From: Clostridiales bacterium
GTDB lineage: Bacteria; Bacillota; Clostridia; Lachnospirales; Lachnospiraceae
Length of the DNA: 64,000 nt
NCBI GenBank assembly: GCA_023663185.1
Contig: JAMPHY010000008.1
Location: 1-64,000, forward strand
Reading direction: 5' to 3'
The translations under genes and the position numbers were made by a program. The notes beneath the pieces are model-generated. The model did not search any database. It saw only the letters and a program-made list of their open reading frames with translations, and was not told the origin of the DNA. Positions 8,294 through 17,485 of the stretch are shown piece by piece. Position 1 is the stretch's first letter; every line of letters begins with the position of its first letter.

Positions 8294-10096
8294 ATGAGTG
8301 AGGTAAAGAAAATTCCGGAGAGAAGTGAAATTGCCGACGAGTATAAGTGGGCGCTTACGGATTTGTATGGAACGGACGAAGAATGGGAGAAGGAGTATGC
8401 GGCGGTAGAGAAGGCGATTGGCGGTTTCGCAGAATATCCCGGAAAGCTTTCGGAGTCGGCTAAGAAGCTGCTTTCTTTTCTAAAATTACAGGACGAGGTA
8501 ACATGCCGCTTTGAGCGTCTAATGGTCTATTCAGGTCAGAAGATGCATCAGGACATGACCTTGTCAAAATATCAAGGTTATTATATACAGGTTCAAAATA
8601 CTGCCGTGGCGCTTAATAGTGCGACAGCGTTTGCCGAGCCGGAGATTTTAAATATACCGCCTGAGAAGCTTAACTCTTTTTATAAAGAGGAACCGGAGCT
8701 TGAACATTATCGAATTATGATTAATCGCATTCTGCGCAAGAAAGAGCATATGCTTTCTGATAAAGAGGAAGCTCTGCTTGCAAAGTCTATGGAGTTGGCA
8801 ACCGCGGCGTCGGATATCTATGATATGATGAGTGACGCAGATTTGAAATTCGGAGAGATTGCTGATGAAAACGGAAATCTTGTACAGCTTTCCCAGGGGA
8901 ACTTTGTCAGTATGCTGGAAAAGAAGGATAGGAATGTCAGGAAAGCAGCGTTTGAAACTTATTATAAAGTATACGGACAGTTTAAGAACAGCATTGCCGC
9001 TATGTATCAGGCGAACGTAAAGCAGGAGAAATTTTATGCGCAGGCGCGTAAGTACGGTTCTTCTTTAGAGATGGCGTTAGATACGGGGAAAATTCCGGTT
9101 TCTGTTTATGACAGTCTGCTTGAGGCTGTGCATGAGGCGCTGCCCGATATGTATCGATATGTGGCGCTGCGAAAGAAAGTGCTTGGCGTGGAAGAGCTGC
9201 ATATGTATGATGTGTATGCTCCGCTTACTGATGACTATGATGCGCATTTCACTTTTGAAGAAGCAAAAGAGATGGTGCTCTCAGGGCTTGCACCAATGGG
9301 AGAAGAATATTTGTCGCTGTTAAAAGAAGGATTTGCGAACCGCTGGATTGATGTATATGAGAACCAAAATAAGAGAAGCGGGGCTTATTCATGGGGCTCT
9401 TATGGAGTACACCCTTATGTGCTTTTAAACTATAAGGAGACGTTGGATAATGTGTTTACGCTTGCTCATGAGATGGGACATGCGCTGCACAGCTATTATT
9501 CCCATGCCACACAGCCTTACACTTATTCGTCGTATCTGATTTTCGTAGCGGAGGTTGCTTCTACCTGTAACGAATCTCTGCTCATGCAGCATTTACTTGA
9601 GAAATGCACGGATAAAAAGGAGAGAATTTATCTGGTTAATTATTTCCTTGACCAGTTCAAAGGTACGTTGTTCCGCCAGACTATGTTTGCGGAATTTGAG
9701 AAAATTACGCACCAGATGTATGCGGACGGCAAGGCGCTTACAGCGGACAGTTTGTGTGAAGTATATCTTGATTTGAATAAGAAATATTTTGGTCCCGATA
9801 TGGTGGCGGACCCGCAGATTGCATTAGAGTGGGCGAGGATTCCGCATTTCTATACGGCGTTCTATGTCTACCAGTATGCGACCGGATTTTCCGCGGCTAT
9901 TGCGCTTTCTAAGAAGATTCGTTCCGAGGGGGCGGATGCAGTCGAAGCATACAAGAGTTTCTTAAAGGGCGGCTCTTCCAAAGATCCGTTGGAGCTTCTA
10001 AAGATGGCGGGCGTGGATTTAGCAAGCCCCGAACCTGTTAAAAACGCCCTGTCTATGTTTGGAGAGCTGGTTACGGAGCTTGAGGAGTTGTTATAA
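8294..10096 (+). CDS. pepF: Oligoendopeptidase F (M3 family)
   Basis: A cytoplasmic zinc endopeptidase of 600 residues that cleaves short peptides, the usual length for PepF. The zinc motif HEMGH starts at His392, and the third ligand lies in FVAEVASTCNES about 25 residues later. The conserved C-terminal tyrosine-rich segment (HFYTAFYVYQYATGF) is present. AAGGGAG precedes the ATG at 8294. It is a single gene, ending at a strong hairpin before a convergent helicase gene. Confidence 0.95.
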   Translation: MSEVKKIPERSEIADEYKWALTDLYGTDEEWEKEYAAVEKAIGGFAEYPGKLSESAKKLLSFLKLQDEVTCRFERLMVYSGQKMHQDMTLSKYQGYYIQVQNTAVALNSATAFAEPEILNIPPEKLNSFYKEEPELEHYRIMINRILRKKEHMLSDKEEALLAKSMELATAASDIYDMMSDADLKFGEIADENGNLVQLSQGNFVSMLEKKDRNVRKAAFETYYKVYGQFKNSIAAMYQANVKQEKFYAQARKYGSSLEMALDTGKIPVSVYDSLLEAVHEALPDMYRYVALRKKVLGVEELHMYDVYAPLTDDYDAHFTFEEAKEMVLSGLAPMGEEYLSLLKEGFANRWIDVYENQNKRSGAYSWGSYGVHPYVLLNYKETLDNVFTLAHEMGHALHSYYSHATQPYTYSSYLIFVAEVASTCNESLLMQHLLEKCTDKKERIYLVNYFLDQFKGTLFRQTMFAEFEKITHQMYADGKALTADSLCEVYLDLNKKYFGPDMVADPQIALEWARIPHFYTAFYVYQYATGFSAAIALSKKIRSEGADAVEAYKSFLKGGSSKDPLELLKMAGVDLASPEPVKNALSMFGELVTELEELL

Positions 10097-10109
10097 AAGT
10101 TTTTGAACA

Positions 10110-10152
10110 TTGATAACACAAACTTGCTCAAATTGGGAGTTTGTGTTATCAA
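10110..10152. terminator. Bidirectional hairpin terminator
   Basis: A perfect 15-bp inverted repeat (10110-10124 and 10138-10152) with a 13-nt loop lies between the convergent pepF and helicase genes. There is no strong T-run on the plus side. Confidence 0.6.
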
Positions 10153-10167
10153 GACAACTCATTATTC

Positions 10168-13100
10168 TTAGTGCGCAATCGAGAAGAAATTAATCAAAAT
10201 CTCTTTTATGTGATTATATCTTCTGGCATACGAATTCTCCACACGGATTAATTGTAAATTATGCTCTTTACAAATAGCATTTTTCTTTTTATCCCTGTTA
10301 ATTACTGCCGCATTATCGAAATGTTCTTTGCCGTCAAGTTCGATTGCCAAAATTGCATTTTCCTGCTTTCCGGTTTTTTCATATACCACAAAGTCAAATC
10401 TGCCATTATAAAACAAATCGTTATAGCTTTCGTTGCCATCGAATACATGAGATATGGCAACTTCCTTATGTATAGTATAACGGCTTTGCGTCAGCCAAAT
10501 ATTTTCTAACGCATGATTGAGATTTTCTAAAAATGCCTCTTCAGTAACACTGCTGAATGGCTTTACGCCTAAAGCCCTGGATGCTGCCGGTTTTGGAGTT
10601 ACCATAGACGTTCCATTAGAACGTACATACTGTACAAGCTCATATAAATCATCTTCCGAATCTTTTTGGTGCAGACGTTCTAAATCTTTATTGCTTGCTA
10701 ATATAATAAGCTTATTCTTGGCTCTTGAAGTTGCTACATTAATCAATTCCTTATTATTTTTTAGCCATTCATAAGTGCCCGCTTGCGTTTGGTTGGTAAT
10801 CGCAGTAGAAAATAAAATAATATCTTTTTCATCACCTTGAAAAGCATGTACGGTTCCGCAGGTCACATTTGATATCTTAGCACGCTGCAGTTCTTCCTCA
10901 ATTAGCTTTTTCTGGTTTACAAAAGGTGTAATGATGCCGATATTTTTGTCTCGATTTAGAGCGGCATACTTTGCAATCTCATAAGCCTCTAAAGGAGCAG
11001 TATTTTTATAATCCGAAGAAGAGTCGCGCATATCCATATAAACAAGCGGCTGCTCATCGTTGCTCTCTGATACAATATTGAGGCGTGAATTATAATATTT
11101 TTTATTATTAAATTCTATAATGCGCGGATGGCAGCGATAGTGATTATGGAGCAGAGTTTCATCGCTGACAGCATCGCATGCAAGATAGGTTTTATAAATT
11201 GAATTTTTTCGATAATCGTATTCATCAGAAACCATATAGCGTTTCTTTAGCTTTTCGTTTGTTAATTCGTCCAACAGGATAACAGGGTTAAGTTGTTGCG
11301 GATCGCCCACAAGCATAAGATTTTTTCCTCTTATAATTGGCACTAACGACATCGCCACATTACACTGGCTTGCCTCGTCCATAATAACCATATCAAACAT
11401 AGGCTCAGGCTCGCCTAAACGATGTGCTGAAATACATGTTGTGGCGATAATCGGGAAAATTTTTTGCAGCTTAATAATATTTTCTTTTTGTCCTAAATAT
11501 TTGGAGAAAGCGTCTAACTGCTTCTGGGAGTCTGCAGTTTCTAAAATTTCTCTCAAATCAGAATATCTCGGTGCACCGATTTTTTTAATATAACTTGCAG
11601 AAGTATAGTAAAGATATTTCTCCAATTCTTCTATATTATCGTCCAAAAGCGATATAGCATCTTTTTCTGAAACTTCTCCGGTCTCGTTTATCTTATTTAG
11701 AATTTGATTACGCTGTCTGGTTGCCAGGTCTTCTTCAAAAGACATCATTTCAAAAGATGCGCCCTTTTTCTGTTCAAACTCAAGCACTCTTTTAATAGTC
11801 TCTTCACGTTCTCTTAAATCTAAAAGGTCTTCATACTTTTTTAACATTGCAGATAGTCGTTTTGCCCGGTTTTTTCTATCATCCTTGTTTCTGTCTAAAG
11901 TCCGTTCAAAAACCTGTACATTCTGCACACTTTCATAGAGTTTTTTTATAGTAATTAGTGCTTCTTTGACTTTTTCATTATTTCCTAAACGCAGTATCGG
12001 AAATGGAATAGTCTTTTCCTTATATTTTAAAGCAGAGAGTTTTTCATAAACACTGTTAATTGGATGATTGTTGTAAGATGTAAATAGTACTGTGCGTTCA
12101 TTAAAAAAAGCTGTTACAATTGTATTGATAATTGTGTTTGTTTTCCCAGTTCCGGGCGGTCCTTGAATATATGCCACGGGATATTTCATGGCATTATGGA
12201 TAGCAAGTAATTGATCCATATTAATCTTTTTATTAATTAATGCAATGGGACGGGTGGCGTTATTTCTTGGATGTTCAAGCAAATCGCCAAAAAAAGCTTT
12301 AATCGGTACCGGGACTTCTTCTCCCCGGTATATTTTTATAATGGACTGATATTCTTTATGTAAATCTAAGGCAATATCCATTTCTAATCCTACAATATAC
12401 GGAATATCATCTACATTGCTGCCGCCGCGTTGCATATGTTTTGTGATACAGTCTTTAATTTTTTCCTGATTTGCTTCAAAATTAGAGAGAAGTTCATATT
12501 CGTCCCCGTCTAAAAATTTGCGGATACTTTGTTTAGTTCCATCGATGGTAAACTCTGTGCATATGGTGATTTCATCGTCAGGTTTTAATGCGCGCTGCTT
12601 TACATCCAAATTCAGCTTACGATAAGCCAGTACATATAATCCTTTAGCCATATGTATACTGAGAATGTTCATTGCAAGCTGTTTTATTTGCAAACTGCCA
12701 TCTGTGCGTCTGCTATTTTCAGCCTGATATTGAAAATTTTTCACAATTTCCTGAAACTGCTGCGGACTTAACTGATACAAATCACCGGCTATGTTATCGT
12801 GATCCAAATACCTGACTAAATTGAAGTCCGATTTGTACGGTACAGAATCGAGACGATTACACATTTCGAGATATCCGAGTATTTTTAAGTTTGCCGTATT
12901 GTCAAAAATTGTGTTATATTTATGAGGATTTAAGTAAATATCATTAATTAGCGCTTCATTGACAGGATAAAAAGAGCCTTCTATAATTTTTGACGACTGA
13001 ATCGCATCTATTTTTATTTTTTCAAAAAGCTTCACGGTGTATCGGCCAAGATGAAAACCTTCTACTTCCAGCGTACGGTTCCGTACATCTATCATGCGGA

Positions 13101-13206
13101 TGCCAATCCAGTATTTTGTATTTTGTTCTTCTAAGTTATGGTATTCGATGCTTATCCACTTTCCTTCATGAATGGCACGGAATATATCGTGTAAAATTGT
13201 ATTCAT
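10168..13206 (-). CDS. SF1 (Dna2/Upf1-like) helicase with C-terminal nuclease-like domain
   Basis: A protein of about 1012 residues with an N-terminal region I do not recognise. The AAA_11/AAA_12 helicase core has Walker A GPPGTGKT near residue 345, Walker B IMDEASQCN near 607, then GDPQQL, and a C-terminal core with VHAFQGDEKDIIL and TSRAKNKL. The last 150 residues contain RFDFVVY, AIELDGKEHF and a later basic helix (NRDKKKNAICKEHNLQLIRVE), a pattern typical of PD-(D/E)XK/DUF2726-like nucleases. Residues of about 440-560 look helical and charged. AGGATG lies before ATG 13206, making it better supported than ATG 13215. It stands alone next to toxin-antitoxin genes, which fits defence or DNA/RNA repair; neither can be proved from sequence. 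Confidence 0.85.
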   Translation of the reverse strand: MNTILHDIFRAIHEGKWISIEYHNLEEQNTKYWIGIRMIDVRNRTLEVEGFHLGRYTVKLFEKIKIDAIQSSKIIEGSFYPVNEALINDIYLNPHKYNTIFDNTANLKILGYLEMCNRLDSVPYKSDFNLVRYLDHDNIAGDLYQLSPQQFQEIVKNFQYQAENSRRTDGSLQIKQLAMNILSIHMAKGLYVLAYRKLNLDVKQRALKPDDEITICTEFTIDGTKQSIRKFLDGDEYELLSNFEANQEKIKDCITKHMQRGGSNVDDIPYIVGLEMDIALDLHKEYQSIIKIYRGEEVPVPIKAFFGDLLEHPRNNATRPIALINKKINMDQLLAIHNAMKYPVAYIQGPPGTGKTNTIINTIVTAFFNERTVLFTSYNNHPINSVYEKLSALKYKEKTIPFPILRLGNNEKVKEALITIKKLYESVQNVQVFERTLDRNKDDRKNRAKRLSAMLKKYEDLLDLREREETIKRVLEFEQKKGASFEMMSFEEDLATRQRNQILNKINETGEVSEKDAISLLDDNIEELEKYLYYTSASYIKKIGAPRYSDLREILETADSQKQLDAFSKYLGQKENIIKLQKIFPIIATTCISAHRLGEPEPMFDMVIMDEASQCNVAMSLVPIIRGKNLMLVGDPQQLNPVILLDELTNEKLKKRYMVSDEYDYRKNSIYKTYLACDAVSDETLLHNHYRCHPRIIEFNNKKYYNSRLNIVSESNDEQPLVYMDMRDSSSDYKNTAPLEAYEIAKYAALNRDKNIGIITPFVNQKKLIEEELQRAKISNVTCGTVHAFQGDEKDIILFSTAITNQTQAGTYEWLKNNKELINVATSRAKNKLIILASNKDLERLHQKDSEDDLYELVQYVRSNGTSMVTPKPAASRALGVKPFSSVTEEAFLENLNHALENIWLTQSRYTIHKEVAISHVFDGNESYNDLFYNGRFDFVVYEKTGKQENAILAIELDGKEHFDNAAVINRDKKKNAICKEHNLQLIRVENSYARRYNHIKEILINFFSIAH

Positions 13207-13341
13207 AGTTTTCATCCTGTATGAAATAATAAAATAATTATCTTACGATAACTATTTTACAACTACATTAATTATATATCAATAAAATAAAAAAGTTTTC
13301 AATATTGTGAGCAATTTTTGTATTTTAATATCATGAAATAA

Positions 13342-13383
13342 AATCATTTATTTTATGATTGAATATTGACAAAATCCAATCAT
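13342..13383. promoter_or_regulatory. Operator candidate: AATCAT/ATGATT half-sites
   Basis: Half-sites AATCAT (13342-13347) and ATGATTG (13355-13361), with CAATCAT (13377-13383), form inverted repeats around the -35 box of the toxin-antitoxin promoter. A further AATCAT occurs downstream near 13415. The Zn-HTH antitoxin is the likely ligand. Confidence 0.5.
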
Positions 13384-13394
13384 TAAGTTATGCT
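13366..13394 (+). promoter_or_regulatory. Promoter of the MqsR-like/Panacea module
   Basis: A consensus TTGACA (13366-13371), a 17-nt spacer and TATGCT (13389-13394), embedded in ATGATTG/CAATCAT repeats. The toxin start is 54 nt downstream of the -10 box. Confidence 0.7.
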
Positions 13395-13447
13395 AATGAT
13401 AGAAAAAACGAAAAATCATATCATAAGTTTTGCGGAGGATAAAATTA

Positions 13448-13834
13448 TTGAATATAGAAAAGAAAGATATAGAACAATATCTTTCAGAAGTAAAACAAGC
13501 GGTTGAAAGTGACAGGTATCGGCTTGATAGAAACACAAAAAGACAAGATAATATCAATCTTTTCCTAAATTATGTGATTGATGAGGCAAAAGCAAAGGAA
13601 ATTATATTGAGTCTTACTGCAATGGATTTTTCTCAAATCCTGCAAAATGAGCATAAAGGATATGAGCATGAAAGATTGTATGTATTTGGTAAGGAAGTAA
13701 CACTTTTGGAGAGAAGTGGAACGAATGAGAAAGAGGTTTCTTTGTATATCAAATTTAACAAGTTGGAAAGCTCTTTTGTAATTGTGGTTTCATTTCATGA
13801 GCAGAAGTATCCATTGACATATTATTTCAAATAA
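13448..13834 (+). CDS. MqsR-like mRNA-interferase toxin (putative)
   Basis: A 128-residue protein encoded just before a Zn-HTH antitoxin. The segment IILSLTAMDFSQIL followed by EVSLYIKFN and FVIVVSF matches the order of conserved blocks in MqsR (SESDFYKS, YLKI, LIVSF), the RelE-fold toxin that cuts mRNA. I infer the same role here; similarity is remote. I place the start at TTG 13448, because GGAGG (13434-13438) lies 9 nt upstream; an upstream TTG at 13430 has no site. The toxin-before-antitoxin order and the 27-nt gap match the mqsRA layout. Confidence 0.65.
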   Translation: MNIEKKDIEQYLSEVKQAVESDRYRLDRNTKRQDNINLFLNYVIDEAKAKEIILSLTAMDFSQILQNEHKGYEHERLYVFGKEVTLLERSGTNEKEVSLYIKFNKLESSFVIVVSFHEQKYPLTYYFK

Positions 13835-13861
13835 TCAGATAGTAAGCCGGAGGTAATCATT

Positions 13862-14872
13862 ATGAAGGAAAAAGGAAGAAGGGATTTCTGCATAGAATGT
13901 AGAAAGGAAACAGAATACCTTTTGCAGAAACAGAACATTGTAAAAACAATAAGAGATAAGGAGTACACATTTGGAATCACAGTGGCTATATGCTCAGAAT
14001 GTGGTGAGGAAATGAGCATTACAGGATTGATTGATAAAAATATTCAGGAAATTGATGAACAGTACAGGGCAGCAGAGGGACTTGTTTCAGTAGAGGATAT
14101 TGAGAAACTTATGAAGATATATAAGATTGGCAAAGCTCCACTGTCATTAGCCCTTGGATTTGGTGAGGTCACAATACCAAGATATCTGGAAGGTCAGGTG
14201 CCTTCTAAAGAGTATTCGGATATTGTAAAAGCTGCACTTGTCGCTCCGGCATATATGAAACAGAAACTTACTGAAAATCGTGAAAAGCTGACTGATGCGG
14301 CATACAGAAAGGCGATTATGGCAGCAAACAGCATGGAGAGTTTATTTTCTGTATCGGAAAAGATGTTGCAGGTAATTGCATATTTATTTGAAAAGTTGGA
14401 AGAGATTACGCCATTGATGTTGCAGAAACTGCTTTATTTTATTCAAGGCATTTACTCTGCTCTGTATGGAAAACCTATTTTTTCAGAGGATTGCAGGGCA
14501 TGGCTTCATGGACCGGTTTATCCGGAAGTTTACGAACTTTTTCGAGATTTTAAATACAATCCTATTGATGATGTTCGTTTTGTATTGTTGGATGGGGTTT
14601 CAGATGCGCTTACTGAGGAAGAAAAAATGGTGATTGACCTGGTCGTGAATACTTTTGGTATGTATGGAGGAAAAGTTCTTGAGAAAGTCACACATAATGA
14701 GGAGCCGTGGAAGGAAGCGCGAAAAGGATATGAGAATGGTATGCCTTCAAATGAAATTTTATCTAAGGAACGAATAATGAAGTATTATAGTGCCGTAAAC
14801 CAAAAATATGCCATTAATACAGAGAAAGGTCTTTTGTCTTATATTAATGACATGCTTACTAAGGCATCATGA
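13862..14872 (+). CDS. MqsA-like Zn-HTH antitoxin fused to a Panacea (DUF4065/SocA) domain
   Basis: A 336-residue antitoxin-like fusion. Residues of about 9-52 hold two Cys pairs (CIEC, CSEC), as in MqsA/YgiT zinc domains. Residues of about 70-125 form an HTH (KAPLSLALGFGEVTIPRYLEG). Residues of about 170-330 show the Panacea signature (MLQKLLYFIQGIYSALYGKPIFSEDCRAWLHGPVYPEVYE), a domain known to neutralise unrelated toxin types. GGAGG sits before the ATG. It likely binds the upstream toxin and represses the shared promoter through the AATCAT/ATGATT sites. The gene has its own terminal stop and a 79-nt gap before the FapA gene. Confidence 0.85.
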   Translation: MKEKGRRDFCIECRKETEYLLQKQNIVKTIRDKEYTFGITVAICSECGEEMSITGLIDKNIQEIDEQYRAAEGLVSVEDIEKLMKIYKIGKAPLSLALGFGEVTIPRYLEGQVPSKEYSDIVKAALVAPAYMKQKLTENREKLTDAAYRKAIMAANSMESLFSVSEKMLQVIAYLFEKLEEITPLMLQKLLYFIQGIYSALYGKPIFSEDCRAWLHGPVYPEVYELFRDFKYNPIDDVRFVLLDGVSDALTEEEKMVIDLVVNTFGMYGGKVLEKVTHNEEPWKEARKGYENGMPSNEILSKERIMKYYSAVNQKYAINTEKGLLSYINDMLTKAS

Positions 14873-14951
14873 TTATGGAATAGTGGAGACTATTAATAGA
14901 CAATCATTATAAACGGATATCATAAGGCTCAGGAGAATGGAGAGATTCTAT

Positions 14952-16478
14952 ATGGGACTTTTTAATCAAGATGAAAAGAAAAGGAAAAGCAGGTTCCTTA
15001 CACCAAACGACCGACATACTTCTAAGAGTAAGAACGGTGGGAGCGTTTTTGAAGATAACGAGCTGGAAAGCAGTGCTATAGGAAGGAAAACAGATTATGG
15101 AAACTGCACTATTATAAACGGTTCGGATTATCTGTTGCGGATTAGCGAGACGCGCATGGAAACGCTGATTACTTTATACCGCCGTTTTTCCGTTGATGAA
15201 ATTCGCAGCTTGCTAAAGGAAAACGGCATTGTTTACGGTATCAAGGAAAAGATGTTGGAAGAACTGGCGACGGGAAAGCATAATTATGAGGAGATTCTCA
15301 TTGCGGAAGGAACTGCTGCAAGAGACGGACGCGACGGATATTTTGAATATCATTTTAATCCGAATCCGGAAAAAAATCCGATTATTCTGCCTGACGGTAC
15401 AGTAGATTATAACGTGCTGGGGAAGATAGAACTTGCGACGAAAGGACAGCTTCTTGTAACTTACCATACGGCGCTTCCTGATATAACGGGAAGGGACGTT
15501 CTGGGGAATACCATTGAAGCATATAAAGGCGTGGAACTGCCGGAGTTACAGTGTAAACGCTGCGAGCAGGACGAAGAAGGCAGTAAATATTATGCAAGCA
15601 CTGAGGGCAGCATTACCATGGAAGGCAGATGTCTGACTGTAACGCCAATCTATGTGGTGGAAGGCAATCTGGACGCGGCTACGGGAGATGTGAATTTCCA
15701 CGGTGATGTGTTGGTGCAGGGTAATGTATTTGCCGGAGTCACTCTAAAAACCACAGGGAATATTACCGTAAACGGACATGTGGAAACGGCGAAGCTTTTT
15801 GCGGGAAAAGACGTGATATTGAAGAATGGAATGCAGGGCGCGGGAAACGGTGCAATTCGTGCAGGCGGTAACGTTATGGCGCGTTTTTTAGAGCAGACGC
15901 AGGTTTATGCCGGTAAGGAAATCAACGTCGGAGCTTTGCTAAACTGCGAAGTGGAGTCAGGGCAGAACGTAGTTATTTCCGGAAACAGAGGCACCATTAT
16001 AGGCGGAAGCGTTACGGCGGTAGAACAGATTACTGCCGCGTCCATCGGTAATCGCGCCGGAGTCGCTACACAGCTTGTTATCGGCTTGGATTGCGAATTT
16101 AAGTATAAGATGGGAGAAATCGATCGCCTGATGGAAGAATACCAGAATAATATGACGGACGCCGCCCGCACTCTTGATAGAATATCTTATCAGCTAAGGA
16201 CACAGCCCGCCACGCCTGAACTTAATGAGCAAAAAGCGGAGCAGATGCGGAGAAAGATAAGTTTCCAGTCAAAATTAAAGGAGACTGCTACTGAGCGTGA
16301 GAGGTTAATTGATATCAACAAGCGTTCGGCAGACGGCAAAATTATTGTTGGCGGGATTTCATATGCAGGCTGCACAATTATCATAAACGGCGTGCGCGAG
16401 GTTTTAAATTCGGAATATCGGGACGTAACATATAAGAAAGTCAGGAATGAAATACGAATCACATCGAATAAGCAGTAA
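14952..16478 (+). CDS. FapA / DUF342 family polymer-forming protein
   Basis: About 508 residues. The N-terminal third resembles the FapA N-terminal domain (DGRDGYFEYHFNPNPEKNP, then DGTVDYNVLGKIELATKGQLLVTYH). The middle is a beta-solenoid with repeated VNFHGDVLVQGNV, GNITVNGHVETA and GGNVMARFLEQ turns. The end is a coiled-coil-prone helix (about residues 375-440) and a final beta segment. These proteins are cytoplasmic and of uncertain role, linked to sporulation or cell-surface functions in Firmicutes. GGAG 7 nt before ATG 14952 is preferred over ATG 14937, which is almost on top of its AGGAG. Confidence 0.85.
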   Translation: MGLFNQDEKKRKSRFLTPNDRHTSKSKNGGSVFEDNELESSAIGRKTDYGNCTIINGSDYLLRISETRMETLITLYRRFSVDEIRSLLKENGIVYGIKEKMLEELATGKHNYEEILIAEGTAARDGRDGYFEYHFNPNPEKNPIILPDGTVDYNVLGKIELATKGQLLVTYHTALPDITGRDVLGNTIEAYKGVELPELQCKRCEQDEEGSKYYASTEGSITMEGRCLTVTPIYVVEGNLDAATGDVNFHGDVLVQGNVFAGVTLKTTGNITVNGHVETAKLFAGKDVILKNGMQGAGNGAIRAGGNVMARFLEQTQVYAGKEINVGALLNCEVESGQNVVISGNRGTIIGGSVTAVEQITAASIGNRAGVATQLVIGLDCEFKYKMGEIDRLMEEYQNNMTDAARTLDRISYQLRTQPATPELNEQKAEQMRRKISFQSKLKETATERERLIDINKRSADGKIIVGGISYAGCTIIINGVREVLNSEYRDVTYKKVRNEIRITSNKQ

Positions 16479-16505
16479 AATGTAGAAAAAATATAAAAAA
16501 TTATG

Positions 16506-16541
16506 GCAGACTCAAACATTTGAGCCTGCTTTTTTTATAAT
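16506..16541 (+). promoter_or_regulatory. Palindrome/-10 element, copy 1 (also terminator-like)
   Basis: An imperfect palindrome (GCAG-A-CTCAAA, cat, TTTGAG-C-CTGC; 16506-16529) is followed 7 nt after CCTG by TATAATG (TATAAT at 16536-16541). The same arrangement recurs at 23887-23923. A run of seven T follows the stem, so this copy may also end the FapA transcript. It lies 33 nt before the first gene of the kinase-phosphatase block. Confidence 0.6.
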
Positions 16542-16573
16542 GAAAATATAAATAAGGCTATGGAGGGTTATAG

Positions 16574-17479
16574 ATGAAACTGACTTTTGTAATTGGAGCT
16601 ACGGCTTCGGGAAAATCATATTTTATTAAGCAGCATTACGCGGATAAAGATGTGGATATTCTGAATGTATATGATTATCAGACTAAGGCGTATGAAGCAG
16701 AGGGACTTGCAGAGAAACAGTGGCTTTCTTATAATCAGCAGTTCAGGTGCCTTAAGCGCGCCAATGATGAACTTTTAGAGGCTGTGATGGAAGCATTGTC
16801 ACATGGGCGCGACGTTGTTGTGGAACATACGCTTTTAAAGGCTAAGCGCCGCATTGCCTATATTGATGAAATCCGGAAACGCTTTGATGTAGAGATAGAA
16901 TTTTATGTCATGTGTCCGAGTGAAGAACTGTGGCAGGCAAATATTGAACAGAGAGATTTAACAGGGCAGACGCAAAGTATTAAGAGAATGGCAGGAGATA
17001 TGGAATTTCCCAATCCTGCGGAAAGGATTGATGTTGTTTATGAGGTGGCAGATGGAGAAATACGCTTGAGAATGGATACGCCAACGCCGGAAATTTTGGA
17101 ACCCGCAAGGGAAGAAGTGAGAGAAGAAACGGAGAGGATTAGAAAAGAAGACGAAGAACGTAAGAAACGAAAAGAACTTCTTGACAGTATGAAGGAACGC
17201 AAATTCTGGCATTATTGCGAGGTGTGTGGCAAAAAGGCGTTTATTACTGCAAATGAAGCCTTTGACGAAGGTTGGGATTATCCACCCAATATGGCTATAT
17301 TTGGATTGCTAGGTCCCCGTAAGTGCGGAGACTGTTCAATAACGGATACTTTGTTCTGGAAGATTAATACGGGAGGAGGATTGCCTGTTGTAATAGAAAA
17401 GGAGCTGACGCCCAAAGAGGCGCTCGTGTGGCGCAGAATTAAAAGTGAACCTGAAAGTCTGTTGGAAGAAGAGGGGTAA
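16574..17479 (+). CDS. P-loop kinase-like protein with C-terminal zinc ribbon
   Basis: A 301-residue protein. The N-terminal half is a P-loop NTPase: Walker A GATASGKS at residues of about 8-15, then DVVVEHTLLKAKRRIAYIDEI near residue 75, a layout seen in AAA_33, zeta-toxin and polynucleotide-kinase relatives. Residues of about 170-205 are a charged helix rich in Glu, Arg and Lys. The C-terminal part has two Cys pairs (CEVC, CGDC), a probable zinc site. It is the first gene of the block, with its ribosome site GGAGGG, and a phosphoesterase follows after 6 nt. Kinase followed by calcineurin-type phosphatase recalls bacterial Pnkp end-healing enzymes; substrate and activity are inference. Confidence 0.7.
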   Translation: MKLTFVIGATASGKSYFIKQHYADKDVDILNVYDYQTKAYEAEGLAEKQWLSYNQQFRCLKRANDELLEAVMEALSHGRDVVVEHTLLKAKRRIAYIDEIRKRFDVEIEFYVMCPSEELWQANIEQRDLTGQTQSIKRMAGDMEFPNPAERIDVVYEVADGEIRLRMDTPTPEILEPAREEVREETERIRKEDEERKKRKELLDSMKERKFWHYCEVCGKKAFITANEAFDEGWDYPPNMAIFGLLGPRKCGDCSITDTLFWKINTGGGLPVVIEKELTPKEALVWRRIKSEPESLLEEEG

Positions 17480-17485
17480 AAGACG

